This document shows positions 16,038-24,676 of a DNA stretch of 64,000 bases, one piece after another; the first letter of the stretch is position 1; the number at the start of each line of letters is the position of its first letter. Source of the stretch: Trebonia sp963767685 (GTDB lineage: Bacteria; Actinomycetota; Actinomycetes; Streptosporangiales; Streptosporangiaceae); assembly GCA_963767685.1 (NCBI GenBank), contig CAVYEZ010000015.1, forward strand, positions 1 to 64,000. Direction: 5' to 3'. The position numbers and the translations under genes were made by a program. The notes below the pieces were generated by a model. It saw only the letters and a program-made list of their open reading frames with translations. It was not told where the DNA came from and searched no databases.

Positions 16038-17309
16038 AAGGTCGCGGTGGTGGGCGCGGGCATCGGCGGGCTCTGCCTGGCCCAGGGACTGCTCAGGGCC
16101 GGGCTCGAGGTGACGGTCTACGAGCGGGACGCGGAACTGAACTCGGGCGGCCAGGGATACCGGTTGCACATCGACGCCGGGCCGGCGTTGCGGGCCTGCC
16201 TCCCGCCCGACCTGTACGAGCTGTCCGTGGCCACCAGCGGCCGTCCGAGCACGGCGCTAACGGTCCTGAGCAAGAGCCTCCGGCTGCTGCGGCGCATCGA
16301 GGCCGCGGCGCCAGCCGACCCGCTGGACCCGGCCGCGCTGTCGATGCCGGTGAACCGTCAGACGTTCCGCGAGGTCCTGGCCGCCCGGCTGGGCGGCGCC
16401 CTCGAGTTCGGCCGTGCGTGCGTCGGGTTCGAGCAGCGGGCAACCGGCGTCACGGTCCGGTTCGGCGACGGGTCGAGCGCGGACGCCGACGTGCTGGTCG
16501 GCGCGGACGGCGTCGGCTCGCCGGTCCGCCGCCAGTACCTGCCGCACGCGCTGGTGGAGGACACCGGGACCGTCTGCGTCTACGGCCGGACTCCGCTCAC
16601 CGGCCAGACCAGGCCGCTGCTGCCCGCGCCGCTGCACGACGGGTTCGCCGCGGTGCTTGGTGACGGCGTCGGCCTGGCCGCGGGCCCGGTGGACTTCCGC
16701 GAGCCGCCGCCGGACGCGGCCGCCAGGGTCGCGCCCGACGTCCGGCTCAGTCCGGCCGGCCCCTACCTGATGTGGGCCGTCACCGGCGCCGCCCGCCGGT
16801 TCGGCGGCGAGCGGGGCCGGCTGGCCGAGCTCACCCCCGCCGAACTGCACGCGGCGGCCGCGCACGCGATCCGCCGCTGGCATCCCGACCTCGTCCGGCT
16901 GCTCGAGCACGCCACCGTCCCGGAGACGTTCCTGGTCACCGTCAGGACCGCGGTCCCCGTTGCCGCCTGGCAGCCAAGCCGGGTCACGCTGCTCGGCGAC
17001 GCCATCCACGCGATGAGCCCGGCTGGCGGCTCGGGGGCCAACACGGCGCTGCGGGACGCCGCGCTGCTCGCCGGCGAGCTGGCCGCCGCCGCCCGCGGGG
17101 AGAAGGCCCTCCTCCAAGCGGTCGGCGACTATGAACAGCGGATGACCGACTACGGCTTCGCGGCCGTGCGGGCGTCGCGCACGCAACCGCCGGGCGGCGT
17201 CAGTCCTCGTCTACCGGGTGGCTGGCTTCGTGGTTGGCGAGGCCGAGCAGCGGCTCGTCGGGCGAGCGCAGGCCCGCCGCGGGCAGCCCGCCCGGGTATA
17301 GCTCGCTGA
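16035..17309 (+). CDS. FAD-dependent monooxygenase
   Basis: A PHBH-type flavoprotein. The start at 16035 puts VKVAVVGAGIGGLCLAQGLL (GxGxxG, FAD ADP-binding) at the N terminus as usual. Upstream GTGs at 15990, 16005 and 16020 are equally in frame. DVLVGADGVGSPVRRQYLP is the second motif (DG), and VTLLGDAIHAMSPAGGSGAN is the GD motif that binds the FAD ribityl chain. It would hydroxylate or epoxidise a small aromatic or polyketide substrate with NAD(P)H. The last 36 codons (after about 17200) overlap the convergent AMP nucleosidase gene and are Arg/Gly-rich, so the natural C terminus may be altered. Operon: MerR, membrane protein, this gene. Confidence 0.75.
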   Translation: MKVAVVGAGIGGLCLAQGLLRAGLEVTVYERDAELNSGGQGYRLHIDAGPALRACLPPDLYELSVATSGRPSTALTVLSKSLRLLRRIEAAAPADPLDPAALSMPVNRQTFREVLAARLGGALEFGRACVGFEQRATGVTVRFGDGSSADADVLVGADGVGSPVRRQYLPHALVEDTGTVCVYGRTPLTGQTRPLLPAPLHDGFAAVLGDGVGLAAGPVDFREPPPDAAARVAPDVRLSPAGPYLMWAVTGAARRFGGERGRLAELTPAELHAAAAHAIRRWHPDLVRLLEHATVPETFLVTVRTAVPVAAWQPSRVTLLGDAIHAMSPAGGSGANTALRDAALLAGELAAAARGEKALLQAVGDYEQRMTDYGFAAVRASRTQPPGGVSPRLPGGWLRGWRGRAAARRASAGPPRAARPGIAR

Positions 17310-18420
17310 CCGTCCTGGCCACCGAGATGGCGATCTCGACGTGCTCACGGCGGCTGGCGGTGTAGAAGTCCTGCGCGTCGGTGCTGATCTTGGGCCGGGC
17401 GTGCAGCGGCTTGTCGCTGACGGCGAGCAGCGTGGCGGTCGGGACCCGGTAGCGGAAGCCGTTGGCCGCGACGGTCGCCGACTCCATGTCCACGGCCAGG
17501 GCGCGGGACACCCGCAGCTGGTCCTCGACCATGGCCAGGTGCAGCTCCCAGTTCCGGTTGGCGGTCGTGTACACGATGCCCATCCGGCTGCGCAGGCCGC
17601 GGCCGGTCAGCTCGCCGAGCAGCAGCTCGTTGAGCGTGTGATTGGAGACGACGGGCACGCTGAGCGGCAGCATGTCGTCGAGCACCCGGTCGTCGCGCAT
17701 GTAGGCGGTGGCCAGCACCAGGTCCCCGATGTTCTGGTGATTGCGCAGGCCGGCGCAGTGCCCGATCATCAGCGTCATGTCCGGCCGGAGCACGGCGAGG
17801 TGGTCGGTGAGCGTCTTGGCGTTGGACGGACCCACGCCGATGTTCACGATGCTCACGCCCTTGTTGCCGGGCAGCATGTAGTGCCAGGCGGGCATCTGGC
17901 GACCATCGGCGTCGGGGCCGACGCTGTCCGGCAAGATGGCCAGGAACTCCTCGATGTGCCAGGCATAGTTGGTGAGCAGCACATACCGCTGGAACATCGC
18001 GGCGCTGGTGCCCGTGTAGTGCTGCAGCCGGTCGATGGACAGCGCCATGCGCTCGGGCGCGAACAGGAACAGCTTCTTGCGCCGCAGGTCCCACTGGGTC
18101 TCGTCGACGGCAGGCCCGAGCCGCGGGTCATGCAGGTCGAGGGCCTCCCGGCCGCCGGACACCGCGATCCTGGCCCCGTCGGCCGCGAGCCGGCCAAGCT
18201 CCCGTTCCAGGTACCACCGGATCGCCGCCGGCGAGGCGAACTCGCCCTCGAGCCGGGGGTTGTCGGCCGACCAAGGCCGTTCAACCATCACCAGCGGGTA
18301 GTGGCCGGCCGCCGCGGCTGCCTCCATGGCATCGCATAGCCGGCTGATCGCGGCCGGGCGGTCGGCGGCGGCCACCGCCGCGAAGTCCACGGCCATCGTC
18401 ACCGGGTCATCAAGATCCAT
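17200..18420 (-). CDS. amn: AMP nucleosidase
   Basis: 406 residues. The N-terminal domain (VMVERPWSADNPRLEGEFAS, then AIRWYLERELGRL) is the Amn-specific N-terminal region. The C-terminal half is the nucleoside phosphorylase fold: NIGVGPSNAKTLTDHLA, MIGHCAGLRNHQNIGDLVLA, and ALAVDMESATVAANGFRYRV with the ME(S/A)A nucleoside-binding motif. It is shorter than the about 480-residue Escherichia coli enzyme. The reaction is AMP to adenine plus ribose 5-phosphate, cytoplasmic purine salvage. It is convergent with the monooxygenase and overlaps it by about 110 bp. A hairpin lies 50 bp upstream. Confidence 0.85.
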   Translation of the reverse strand: MDLDDPVTMAVDFAAVAAADRPAAISRLCDAMEAAAAAGHYPLVMVERPWSADNPRLEGEFASPAAIRWYLERELGRLAADGARIAVSGGREALDLHDPRLGPAVDETQWDLRRKKLFLFAPERMALSIDRLQHYTGTSAAMFQRYVLLTNYAWHIEEFLAILPDSVGPDADGRQMPAWHYMLPGNKGVSIVNIGVGPSNAKTLTDHLAVLRPDMTLMIGHCAGLRNHQNIGDLVLATAYMRDDRVLDDMLPLSVPVVSNHTLNELLLGELTGRGLRSRMGIVYTTANRNWELHLAMVEDQLRVSRALAVDMESATVAANGFRYRVPTATLLAVSDKPLHARPKISTDAQDFYTASRREHVEIAISVARTVSELYPGGLPAAGLRSPDEPLLGLANHEASHPVDED

Positions 18421-18471
18421 AAGAGATGCTAACGCTCGCCCGCGGCTGTCCCCGGGCGCTGCTGGTTAAAC

Positions 18472-18521
18472 GCCGCATCCGTTCGGGATGAAGGATTTTG
18501 ATCTTCCCGAACGGATGCGGC
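18472..18521. terminator. Perfect 17-bp hairpin between csbD-like and amn genes
   Basis: GCCGCATCCGTTCGGGA (18472-18488) and its exact reverse complement (18505-18521) enclose a 16-base A+T-rich loop. It lies 17 bp beyond the stop of the minus-strand CsbD gene and 50 bp before the amn start. It therefore fits an actinomycete-type terminator lacking a T tract, or an RNA control element. Confidence 0.65.
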
Positions 18522-18538
18522 TTGCTCAGTACGTTCCG

Positions 18539-18733
18539 CTACCTCTTGAACGCGTCCCTGACGTTCTTGCCAGCGTCCTTGACCTGCTCGCCGACCTGTC
18601 GTCCGGCACCGTCGACGCGCTCGGCCTTGCCCTCGGTCTCCAGATACGGGTCGCCGGTCGCCCGGCCCACGTTCTGCTTGGCGTGGCCCTTGCTCATCTT
18701 GAACCTATTGCGGAGCTTGTCCATGAAGCCCAT
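18539..18733 (-). CDS. CsbD-family stress protein
   Basis: A 64-residue, Lys/Arg/Glu/Gly-rich hydrophilic protein: MGFMDKLRNRFKMSKGHAKQ, then NVGRATGDPYLETEGKAE, matching the CsbD repeat (KGxxKqxvGkaTGdp.le.eGkae). CsbD proteins are small, disordered and induced in general stress; the molecular role is unknown. A strong AGGAGGGG lies 6 bases upstream of the ATG, suggesting high expression. It is followed by the 17-bp hairpin. Confidence 0.8.
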   Translation of the reverse strand: MGFMDKLRNRFKMSKGHAKQNVGRATGDPYLETEGKAERVDGAGRQVGEQVKDAGKNVRDAFKR

Positions 18734-18956
18734 GTCGCCCCTCCTTTTGGTGGGAACTAGACGCTCCAGCTGCCCGCGTCGGCCCCGCCTAACCCTCGAT
18801 GCCCGTGGTACCTGACGCCAGCAGTTCCCTGACGCGGGGATGATCTGGTGGCCGCCCGAAGGTGTACGTCACGGGAAGCTCCTGTTGTCCTGGCGATGCT
18901 GCCGACGAGAACGGACTTTACCCCGCTTATATATTCCTGGCCGTAGAGTGGTCGTC

Positions 18957-19583
18957 ATGAACCAGCCCGGCTTGACCCCGGGGCCCCCGCCGCGCGAGCG
19001 CGTCGACGCCGCTCGTAACCGGCGTCACCTGCTGGCGACCGCGCGGGCGATGCTCGCCGAGCAGGGGGCGGACCGGCTGACCATGGACGCGCTGGCCGAG
19101 CGGGCGGGCCTTGGCAAGGGCACGGTGTTCCGCCGGTTCGGCACCAGGGCCGGGATCTTCCAGGCGCTGCTCCACGACGACGAGCGCGACTTCCAGCAGC
19201 AAGTGCTCTCCGGGCCGCCGCCGCTGGGCCCCGGCGCCCCGCCGCTCGACCGGCTGATCGCTTACGGGCGCGCCAGGACCGGCTTCATGACGGGGCACCG
19301 GGTGATCGCCCGCGCGGCGCTTGACGGCCGGGAGTACGCCCCGGCCGTCCAGCAGTCGCCCATCTCCCAGGTGCACATCAGGTACCTACTGCAGGCGCTG
19401 CGGCTCGGGGCCGTCGACCTGGACGTGCTCGCCCTGCAGCTGACGGCCGCGCTGGACGCGCCGCTGCTGCTTTACCTGTCGGGCGCCGCGGGCGCACCGG
19501 AAATCACTGACCGGCTCGGGCAGGGATGGGAAGACTTGGTACTGCGCGTCGGCAGGCCGGGACGGGCGCCCGATCGAGGATAA
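18957..19583 (+). CDS. TetR-family repressor
   Basis: ATG 18957 (MNQPGLTPGPPPRERVDAAR) is preferred to the open frame back to 18840. The DNA-binding domain is RRHLLATARAMLAEQGADRL with TMDALAERAGLGKGTVFRRF and FGTRAGIFQAL (about 22-70). The C-terminal ligand domain (about 85-190) has RTGFMTGHRVIARAAL and ends at 208 residues, typical length. It is probably monocistronic. The nitroreductase-like gene 78 bp downstream on the same strand is a possible target. Confidence 0.8.
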   Translation: MNQPGLTPGPPPRERVDAARNRRHLLATARAMLAEQGADRLTMDALAERAGLGKGTVFRRFGTRAGIFQALLHDDERDFQQQVLSGPPPLGPGAPPLDRLIAYGRARTGFMTGHRVIARAALDGREYAPAVQQSPISQVHIRYLLQALRLGAVDLDVLALQLTAALDAPLLLYLSGAAGAPEITDRLGQGWEDLVLRVGRPGRAPDRG

Positions 19584-19660
19584 CCGGGGTAAAGTCCGGT
19601 AACGTTGGATCGGCGGGGTAGACCACGGCAGATGACCCATTCTGATCGGACGGAGACGAC

Positions 19661-20101
19661 ATGCCGCTTACTGGTGAATACGAGCCGAGCCCCGCTTCGT
19701 GGAGCCGCGACCAGGTCGAAACGTACGAGCGCTCGGGCGGCACCGCGGCCAACGAACTGAACGGCAAGCCGGTGATCATCCTGACGTCGACCGGCGCCAA
19801 GAGCGGGAAGCTGCGCAAGACCCCGCTGATGCGGGTCGAGCACGACGGCGAGTACGCCGTTGTCGCGTCCCTCGGCGGGGCGCCCAAGCACCCGGTCTGG
19901 TACTACAACCTGACCGCCGACCCGCACGTCGAGCTCCAGGACGGCCCGGTAAGGAAGGACTACGTGGCCCGGGAGGTCCAGGGCGCCGAGCGGGAGACCT
20001 GGTGGGAACGCGCGGTCGCGGCCTGGCCCGACTACGCCGAGTACCAGAAGAAGACCGACAGGGTCATCCCGGTCTTCGTGCTCACCCCGGAAGGCGCCTG
20101 A
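19661..20101 (+). CDS. F420-type nitroreductase (Ddn/DUF385 family)
   Basis: 146 residues with the Ddn family core: GKPVIILTSTGAKSGKLRKT (G.RRKTPL-like F420/lipid site), PLMRVEHDGEYAVVASLGGA then PKHPVWYYNLTADP and VELQDGPV, followed by AREVQGAERETWWERAVAAWP. These split beta-barrel proteins use F420H2 to reduce quinones, nitroimidazoles and similar acceptors at the membrane. It is followed by a bidirectional hairpin terminator. The cofactor is inferred from the family. Confidence 0.8.
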   Translation: MPLTGEYEPSPASWSRDQVETYERSGGTAANELNGKPVIILTSTGAKSGKLRKTPLMRVEHDGEYAVVASLGGAPKHPVWYYNLTADPHVELQDGPVRKDYVAREVQGAERETWWERAVAAWPDYAEYQKKTDRVIPVFVLTPEGA

Positions 20102-20181
20102 CGGCCGGGCCGCTCCATGCCTTACCGGCGCGGGTATCACGAATATCGGACATGGAATAGAAACGCCGGGGCGGGTGGCGA

Positions 20182-20214
20182 GGGCGGCTTGCCGGCTGAA
20201 GCGGCAAGCCGCCC
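20182..20214. terminator. Bidirectional hairpin terminator
   Basis: GGGCGGCTTGCCG (20182-20194) pairs perfectly with CGGCAAGCCGCCC (20202-20214) around a 7-base loop. It sits 80 bp after the stop of the plus-strand Ddn-like gene and 5 bp beyond the stop of the convergent HesB-like gene, so it can end both transcripts. Confidence 0.75.
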
Positions 20215-20219
20215 CCTGG

Positions 20220-20522
20220 TTACTCGCTCGGTGGGCGCTGCGTGCCCAGCATGAAGCGGACCTGGCCCTCGGCGTCTACCTGCGCGTCGAGAACCTTGTC
20301 GTCGAGGTACGCGGCCGCTTGCGGGTCAAGGAACACCCGTGCCCCCGCAGCCTCGACGACCTGGTCGTCGAGGCCGGGTTCGGCGGCCGCGGCGAGTTCG
20401 AGCGCGCTCGCGGCCGGCTCACCGCCCGACTGCGTGATGCGCAGCCCGGTGCCATCCGGAGCCTGCGGGGTGTCGATGACGGACTTGACGACTTCGGCAG
20501 CTGCCTCGGTCAGGACGAGCAT
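20220..20522 (-). CDS. HesB/IscA-like protein lacking cysteines
   Basis: 100 residues with the A-type carrier layout: MLVLTEAAAEVVKSVID, GLRITQSGGEPAASALELAA, DDQVVEAAGARVFLDPQAAA and YLDDKVLDAQVDAEGQVRF. The three cysteines that bind Fe-S in IscA/ErpA (one after the second strand and the C-terminal CxC) are all missing; there is no Cys at all. Such Cys-free HesB-like proteins are common in actinomycetes and may have lost cluster transfer. It ends at the shared terminator. Confidence 0.7.
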   Translation of the reverse strand: MLVLTEAAAEVVKSVIDTPQAPDGTGLRITQSGGEPAASALELAAAAEPGLDDQVVEAAGARVFLDPQAAAYLDDKVLDAQVDAEGQVRFMLGTQRPPSE

Positions 20523-20618
20523 GATTGGTCACCCTTTCGTTTCTCGTCCAGCAGATTCCTCCGAGGCTACCCGGCAGATAACGAAGTGAACACGAAGGTC
20601 CCCGCGAGTCGGGACGGG

Positions 20619-21620
20619 CTAGCCCCGCTCGGCGGCAATCCAGGCGTCGAGCTGGGCCTGGGTTGGCGAGGTCGCGGGTCCGGGACGGGTCACCGCGAAG
20701 GCGGCGGCCGCGTTCGCGCGGGCGGCGGCGCCCAGCGGCGGCACGCCGTCGGCGAGGGCCGCGAGGAACGCGCCGGAGTGCGCGTCGCCCGCACCCGTCG
20801 TGTCGACGGCGTTCACGTTCGCTGCGCGCACGTGGACGGCGTCGGACGACCCGAGCAGCGCGACGAAGCATCCCGCGGCGCCGGCCCGGACCAGGACGTT
20901 CGCGGCGGCCCCGCGGGCGAGCAGCCGGCGGGCGGTCGCGGCGGGATCGCCGGCCGCGACCGCTGTACTTGCCAGCACGGGGTCGGCGCCGCTCATCAGC
21001 GATGCCTCCCGCTGGTTGCAGCTCAGCCAGTCGCAGCGGGCGAGGACGGGATCGAGCACCACGGCCGGGATCTGCGCCACCAGCGGGCCGGGGTCCACGA
21101 ACAGCAGCGGACCGGACGGAAGGGCGGCCGCCCACTCGCCCAGCACGCGGCCGGTGTCAGGGGCGACCAGGCCGTAGCCGGACACGTAGACCGCGTCACC
21201 CGGTCCGACCGGCACGTCGTCCCAGGCCCTGGCGCCGCGCAGGGCCTCCGCGCCGAGATGCGTGACGAACGTGCGCTCGGCGTCAGGCTCGACGAACGCG
21301 ACGTCAAAGCCCGTGTCGCGGTCCGGATCGGCCGGCCGGAACAAGCCGATGCCCTCCGCGGCCAGCGCCGCCCGGACCAGGTCGCCCCACGGGCCGGTGC
21401 CGTGTCCGCCGGAGTAGAGCACCGGCAGGCCCAGCCGGGCCGCGGCGGCCATCACGTTGAACCCGCCGCCGGCCGTGACCTCGGAGGATTCTGCCAGGAC
21501 GTCGCCGCCGCGCGGGGGCAGCACCGGGACGCGCATGACCACGTCGACGATGGCCTCGCCGGCGAAGACGAGCCGCCGCGGGCCGGACGGGTGAAGCACT
21601 TGATCGTTCGGGATGCTCAT
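20619..21620 (-). CDS. PfkB-family sugar/nucleoside kinase
   Basis: 333 residues from the ATG at 21620, which overlaps the TGA of the upstream gene (ATGA), fixing the start. VTAGGGFNVMAAAARLG is the N-terminal PfkB signature, and NAVDTTGAGDAHSGAFLAAL is the C-terminal signature with the catalytic Asp and anion hole (GAGD). It would phosphorylate ribose or a nucleoside with ATP in the cytoplasm. It is coupled to an ADP-ribosylglycohydrolase and lies near a divergent NCS1 permease. This layout recalls the E. coli yegTUV set, whose exact substrate I cannot confirm. Confidence 0.8.
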   Translation of the reverse strand: MSIPNDQVLHPSGPRRLVFAGEAIVDVVMRVPVLPPRGGDVLAESSEVTAGGGFNVMAAAARLGLPVLYSGGHGTGPWGDLVRAALAAEGIGLFRPADPDRDTGFDVAFVEPDAERTFVTHLGAEALRGARAWDDVPVGPGDAVYVSGYGLVAPDTGRVLGEWAAALPSGPLLFVDPGPLVAQIPAVVLDPVLARCDWLSCNQREASLMSGADPVLASTAVAAGDPAATARRLLARGAAANVLVRAGAAGCFVALLGSSDAVHVRAANVNAVDTTGAGDAHSGAFLAALADGVPPLGAAARANAAAAFAVTRPGPATSPTQAQLDAWIAAERG

Positions 21621-22696
21621 TGGCGCCGTTCCAGGAGGGAATCGGCCAGGTCGGCGAGGCCGAGGTCCTGGGCGTTGATGATGTCGACCGCGGACGGCGG
21701 AAAGGCGGCGAGGCCATGACAGGCGCCGGCGACGGCGCCGACCATCGCGGCGATCGTGTCCGTGTCCCCGCCGAGCGACGCGGCCAGCAGGCACGCCCGC
21801 CACGGGTCTTCGGGAACGGCGCTGAGCACGGCGAAGGCCGCCGGGACGGACTCCTGAGTGGCCAGGCTGGTGCCGACGAGCGAGTAGATCACCTCGGCCG
21901 CATCGGCCGCCGACCGCCCGGAGACCAGGTCGGCCGCCCAGTAGATGCGGGCCGCGACATCCGCGCCCGCCACCCAGCGGCCGCGCTCGGCCCCCAGCCC
22001 GGCGGCGGTCACCGCCACGTCGGTCGCCAGCGCGACCCGGGCCGCCCCGCCGGCGACCATGCTGCTCAGGCCGACACTCACCGCCGCCGCCACGGCGGCG
22101 GCCCCGGCCAGCGCCACCGAAGTGTTGTGGGTGACCAGGCTGGCCTGCTGCACCGCGTCAACCAGGGCGGTCAGGTCGCCGCCCGCGCCGGTACCGGCGG
22201 AAACGGTGAGGCCAACCGGGGCGATGCGCATCGCGGCCCCGTTGGTGTCGCCGTAGCGGCCGGCCTCCTCCGGCGGCGTGCCCGCCAGCACCGCGTCGAT
22301 CGCGCGACGGGTGGACGGCCCGAGCAGGTCGAGTGACCCGCGCGCGATCATGTCACGTTCCCAGGCGAGGAGGGCGTCGGCCAGCTCGCGCGGGTCCACC
22401 GCGCCGGACAGCAGCAGGCGGCCGAGCAGGACCGCTTGCTCGGTGTCGTCGGTGACGGAGCCGGCCGGCATGCTCGCGGCGATGGGATGCTCCGGCGGGG
22501 CGGGCTCGAATCCGGCCAGCAGCGGCCCCCAGCGGTCGATGATCTGGTCTCGGGACAGCATCTGGGTCGGCATGCCGAGGGCGTCGCCGATCGCTAGGCC
22601 GTACAGCGCTCCCCTGGCCCTGTCTCGTTCCTCAGAAAACAAAGGAAGCAATCCCCCTAGTGCGCGGTTTACCCGGTTGGCTGTATGTTGCCCCAT
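21617..22696 (-). CDS. ADP-ribosylglycohydrolase-family enzyme
   Basis: 359 residues with the DraG-type metal sites: GALYGLAIGDALGMPTQ (N-terminal), AGSVTDDTEQAVLLGRLLL (TDDT, first Mg ligands), GDTNGAAMRIAPVGL, and LAASLGGDTDTIAAMVGAVA (GDTD, second metal site). All acidic ligands are present, so an active hydrolase of an N- or O-glycosidic ribose bond is expected. With a PfkB kinase translated from the same message and a divergent base/nucleoside permease, it probably cleaves an imported nucleoside or ADP-ribose-like compound rather than a protein. It is divergent from the permease, 24 bp apart. Confidence 0.8.
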   Translation of the reverse strand: MGQHTANRVNRALGGLLPLFSEERDRARGALYGLAIGDALGMPTQMLSRDQIIDRWGPLLAGFEPAPPEHPIAASMPAGSVTDDTEQAVLLGRLLLSGAVDPRELADALLAWERDMIARGSLDLLGPSTRRAIDAVLAGTPPEEAGRYGDTNGAAMRIAPVGLTVSAGTGAGGDLTALVDAVQQASLVTHNTSVALAGAAAVAAAVSVGLSSMVAGGAARVALATDVAVTAAGLGAERGRWVAGADVAARIYWAADLVSGRSAADAAEVIYSLVGTSLATQESVPAAFAVLSAVPEDPWRACLLAASLGGDTDTIAAMVGAVAGACHGLAAFPPSAVDIINAQDLGLADLADSLLERRQ

Positions 22697-22720
22697 CGGC
22701 AGCGAGGGAAGGAGCAGCGG

Positions 22721-24199
22721 GTGAGTACCACCGCCCAGCGCCCGCTCGGTCTCGAGACAAACGGGATCAACGTCATCAGCGAGGACGAGCGGAAGGGCGC
22801 GCCGCGGAGCCTATTCTGGCCGTGGTTCGCCGCCAACATCTCGGTCCTCGGCCTCAGCTATGGGGCCTACGTGCTCGGCTTCGGCATCTCGTTCTGGCAG
22901 GCGTGCGTGGCCGGGCTGATCGGGATCATCGTGAGCTTCCTGCTCGTCGGGTTCATCGCGGTGGCGGGGAAGCGCGGTTCCGCGCCGACGCTCGTGCTGT
23001 CCCGGGCGGCGTTCGGCGTGCAGGGCAACAAGCTGCCCGCCCTGGTGTCGTGGATACTGAACGTCGGCTGGGAGATCGTGCTCACCGTGCTGGCGACGCT
23101 GGCCACCGCCACGGTGTTCCACCGGCTCGGCTGGAGTTCCGGCGACGTCACCAAGGTGATCGCCTTCCTCGTCATCACCGTGCTGATCGTCGGGAGCGCG
23201 GCCCTCGGCTTCGACACCATCATGCGGCTGCAGACCGTCATCACCGTGGTGACCGGGATCCTGACGGTGATCTACTTCATCCTCGTCGCGGACAAGATCC
23301 ACTGGCCCGCCGTCTCCGGGCTGCACTCGGGCTCCGCCCAGGCGTTCCTCGGCGCGACCGTGCTGGTCGCCACCGGGTTCGGCCTTGGCTGGGTGAACAC
23401 CGGCGCCGACTACTCGCGCTACCTGCCGCGACGGACATCGGGCGCCGGCGTGGTCTGGTGGACGACGTTCGGGGCGTCTATCGCGCCCATCTTCCTGCTC
23501 GGGTTCGGGCTGCTGCTCGCCGGGTCGTCCGCCTCGCTGTCGTCCGCGGTCAACACCGACCCGATCGGCGCGCTCGCCACGATCCTGCCGACCTGGTACC
23601 TAGTGCCGTTCGTGATCGTCGCGGTCCTCGGCCTTGTCGGCGGCGCGGTCCTCGACATCTACTCCTCGGGCCTGACTCTGCTCGCCGCGGGGCTGCGCGT
23701 GCCGCGCTGGTCGGCCGCGCTCTTCGACGGCGTGCTAATGATCATCGGCACGATCTACGTCGTGTTCTTCTCCAGTAGCTTCATCGGGCCGTTCGAGGGC
23801 TTCCTGATCACCCTCGGGGTACCGATCGCGGCCTGGTGCGGCGTGATGCTCGCGGACATAGCCCTGCGCCGCAAGGCTTACGCGGAGGCCGACCTGTTCT
23901 CCTCAGCTGGCCGGTACGGCGTGGTGCGGTGGGTGCCGGTCGGGCTGATGGCCCTCGGCAGCGTCCTCGGGTTCGGGCTCGTCGTCAACACCTACGCGGG
24001 CTGGCTGTCCTGGCAGGGATACCTGCTTGGGCCGTTCGGCCTCGGCGGCAAGACCGGCACGTGGGAGTACGCCAACCTCGGCGTGATCGTCGCGCTGGCG
24101 GTCGCGTTCCTCGGCTGGCTGGCCCTCGGCCGCACGGCCGTCCGCCGCCAGGAAAGCACCCCCGCGACCGCTGGCACCCCCGCGGAGGCCAGCGCCTGA
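22721..24199 (+). CDS. NCS1 purine/cytosine permease family transporter
   Basis: GTG 22721 follows GGAAGGAG. The 492 residues have about 12 helices. N-terminal GINVISEDERKGAPRSLFWP then WFAANISVLGLSYGAYVLG is the NCS1 entry motif. GADYSRYLPRRTSGAGVVWW is the NCS1 cytoplasmic D-Y-x-R-Y motif. GGAVLDIYSSGLTLLAAGLR belongs to helix 8. It would import a nucleobase or nucleoside with a cation. It is divergent from the hydrolase/kinase operon, sharing an about 24-bp intergenic promoter region, so the three genes probably form one uptake-and-cleavage route. Confidence 0.8.
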   Translation: MSTTAQRPLGLETNGINVISEDERKGAPRSLFWPWFAANISVLGLSYGAYVLGFGISFWQACVAGLIGIIVSFLLVGFIAVAGKRGSAPTLVLSRAAFGVQGNKLPALVSWILNVGWEIVLTVLATLATATVFHRLGWSSGDVTKVIAFLVITVLIVGSAALGFDTIMRLQTVITVVTGILTVIYFILVADKIHWPAVSGLHSGSAQAFLGATVLVATGFGLGWVNTGADYSRYLPRRTSGAGVVWWTTFGASIAPIFLLGFGLLLAGSSASLSSAVNTDPIGALATILPTWYLVPFVIVAVLGLVGGAVLDIYSSGLTLLAAGLRVPRWSAALFDGVLMIIGTIYVVFFSSSFIGPFEGFLITLGVPIAAWCGVMLADIALRRKAYAEADLFSSAGRYGVVRWVPVGLMALGSVLGFGLVVNTYAGWLSWQGYLLGPFGLGGKTGTWEYANLGVIVALAVAFLGWLALGRTAVRRQESTPATAGTPAEASA

Positions 24200-24210
24200 C
24201 GGCAATGCCG

Positions 24211-24676
24211 TCAGAACGGCGACATCTCGTCCAAGACGCCTTGGCAGGTCTCGACGATTGCGGTGGCAGCCGGCAAGTCCGCACTAACGTTGTCCGCCGA
24301 GACCTCCGGCGTGGTGAACGAAGGGTACTCGGACCGGTTCCGCGTCCGCCGCATGCGGTCAAACGGCCTCAGGGCCGTACCCATCGGCGGGTCGAGTCGG
24401 GCGGCGATAGCCGCGTACGGCGCGATGTGACCACCACGGCTGGTAGGCCGGAGTCCCTGGTTTTCCAAAACCCGCAGTCAAGGCCATCCGGGCGGCATCG
24501 TAAAGGCTCTCGTACGCGCGCTTCGCGTTGCTGGGGCACAGCTGTTCGGCGCTCGCCAGGTCCTTGCGCGCTTGTGCGATGAGCTGGTCGGCGTGCTCGC
24601 GGCTAGGCGGAACCCGCTGCAACTCCCCATCGGCGATCAGCTTGTCGACGGTCGCACGGCCCTGGTTCCATCTCAT
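24211..24676 (-). pseudogene. HEPN toxin of MNT/HEPN pair, frameshifted
   Basis: The ATG at 24676 overlaps the antitoxin TGA (ATGA). The first frame gives KDLASAEQLCPSNAKRAYES then LYDAARMALTAGF. The rest, ENQGLRPTSRGGHIAPYAAI and DRMRRTRNRSEYPSF then CQGVLDEMSPF, is in the next frame to 24211. Removing one G from a GGG run near 24467 joins them as MALTAVLENQGLRP. The RNRSEYP motif marks a HEPN domain of the MNT-associated type. It is inactivated if the insertion is real; the homopolymer makes a sequencing error equally likely. Confidence 0.7.

Noticed and set aside
21600..21620. TTCGGGATG near the PfkB start as a third hairpin half-site
   Set aside because: Lies in coding sequence (Ile-Pro-Asn-Asp codons) with no second arm; the similar word at 45230 in lgt is likewise coding.
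20175..21719. 514-codon plus-strand open frame
   Set aside because: Antisense to the HesB-like and PfkB genes, whose motifs and coupled starts are clear.
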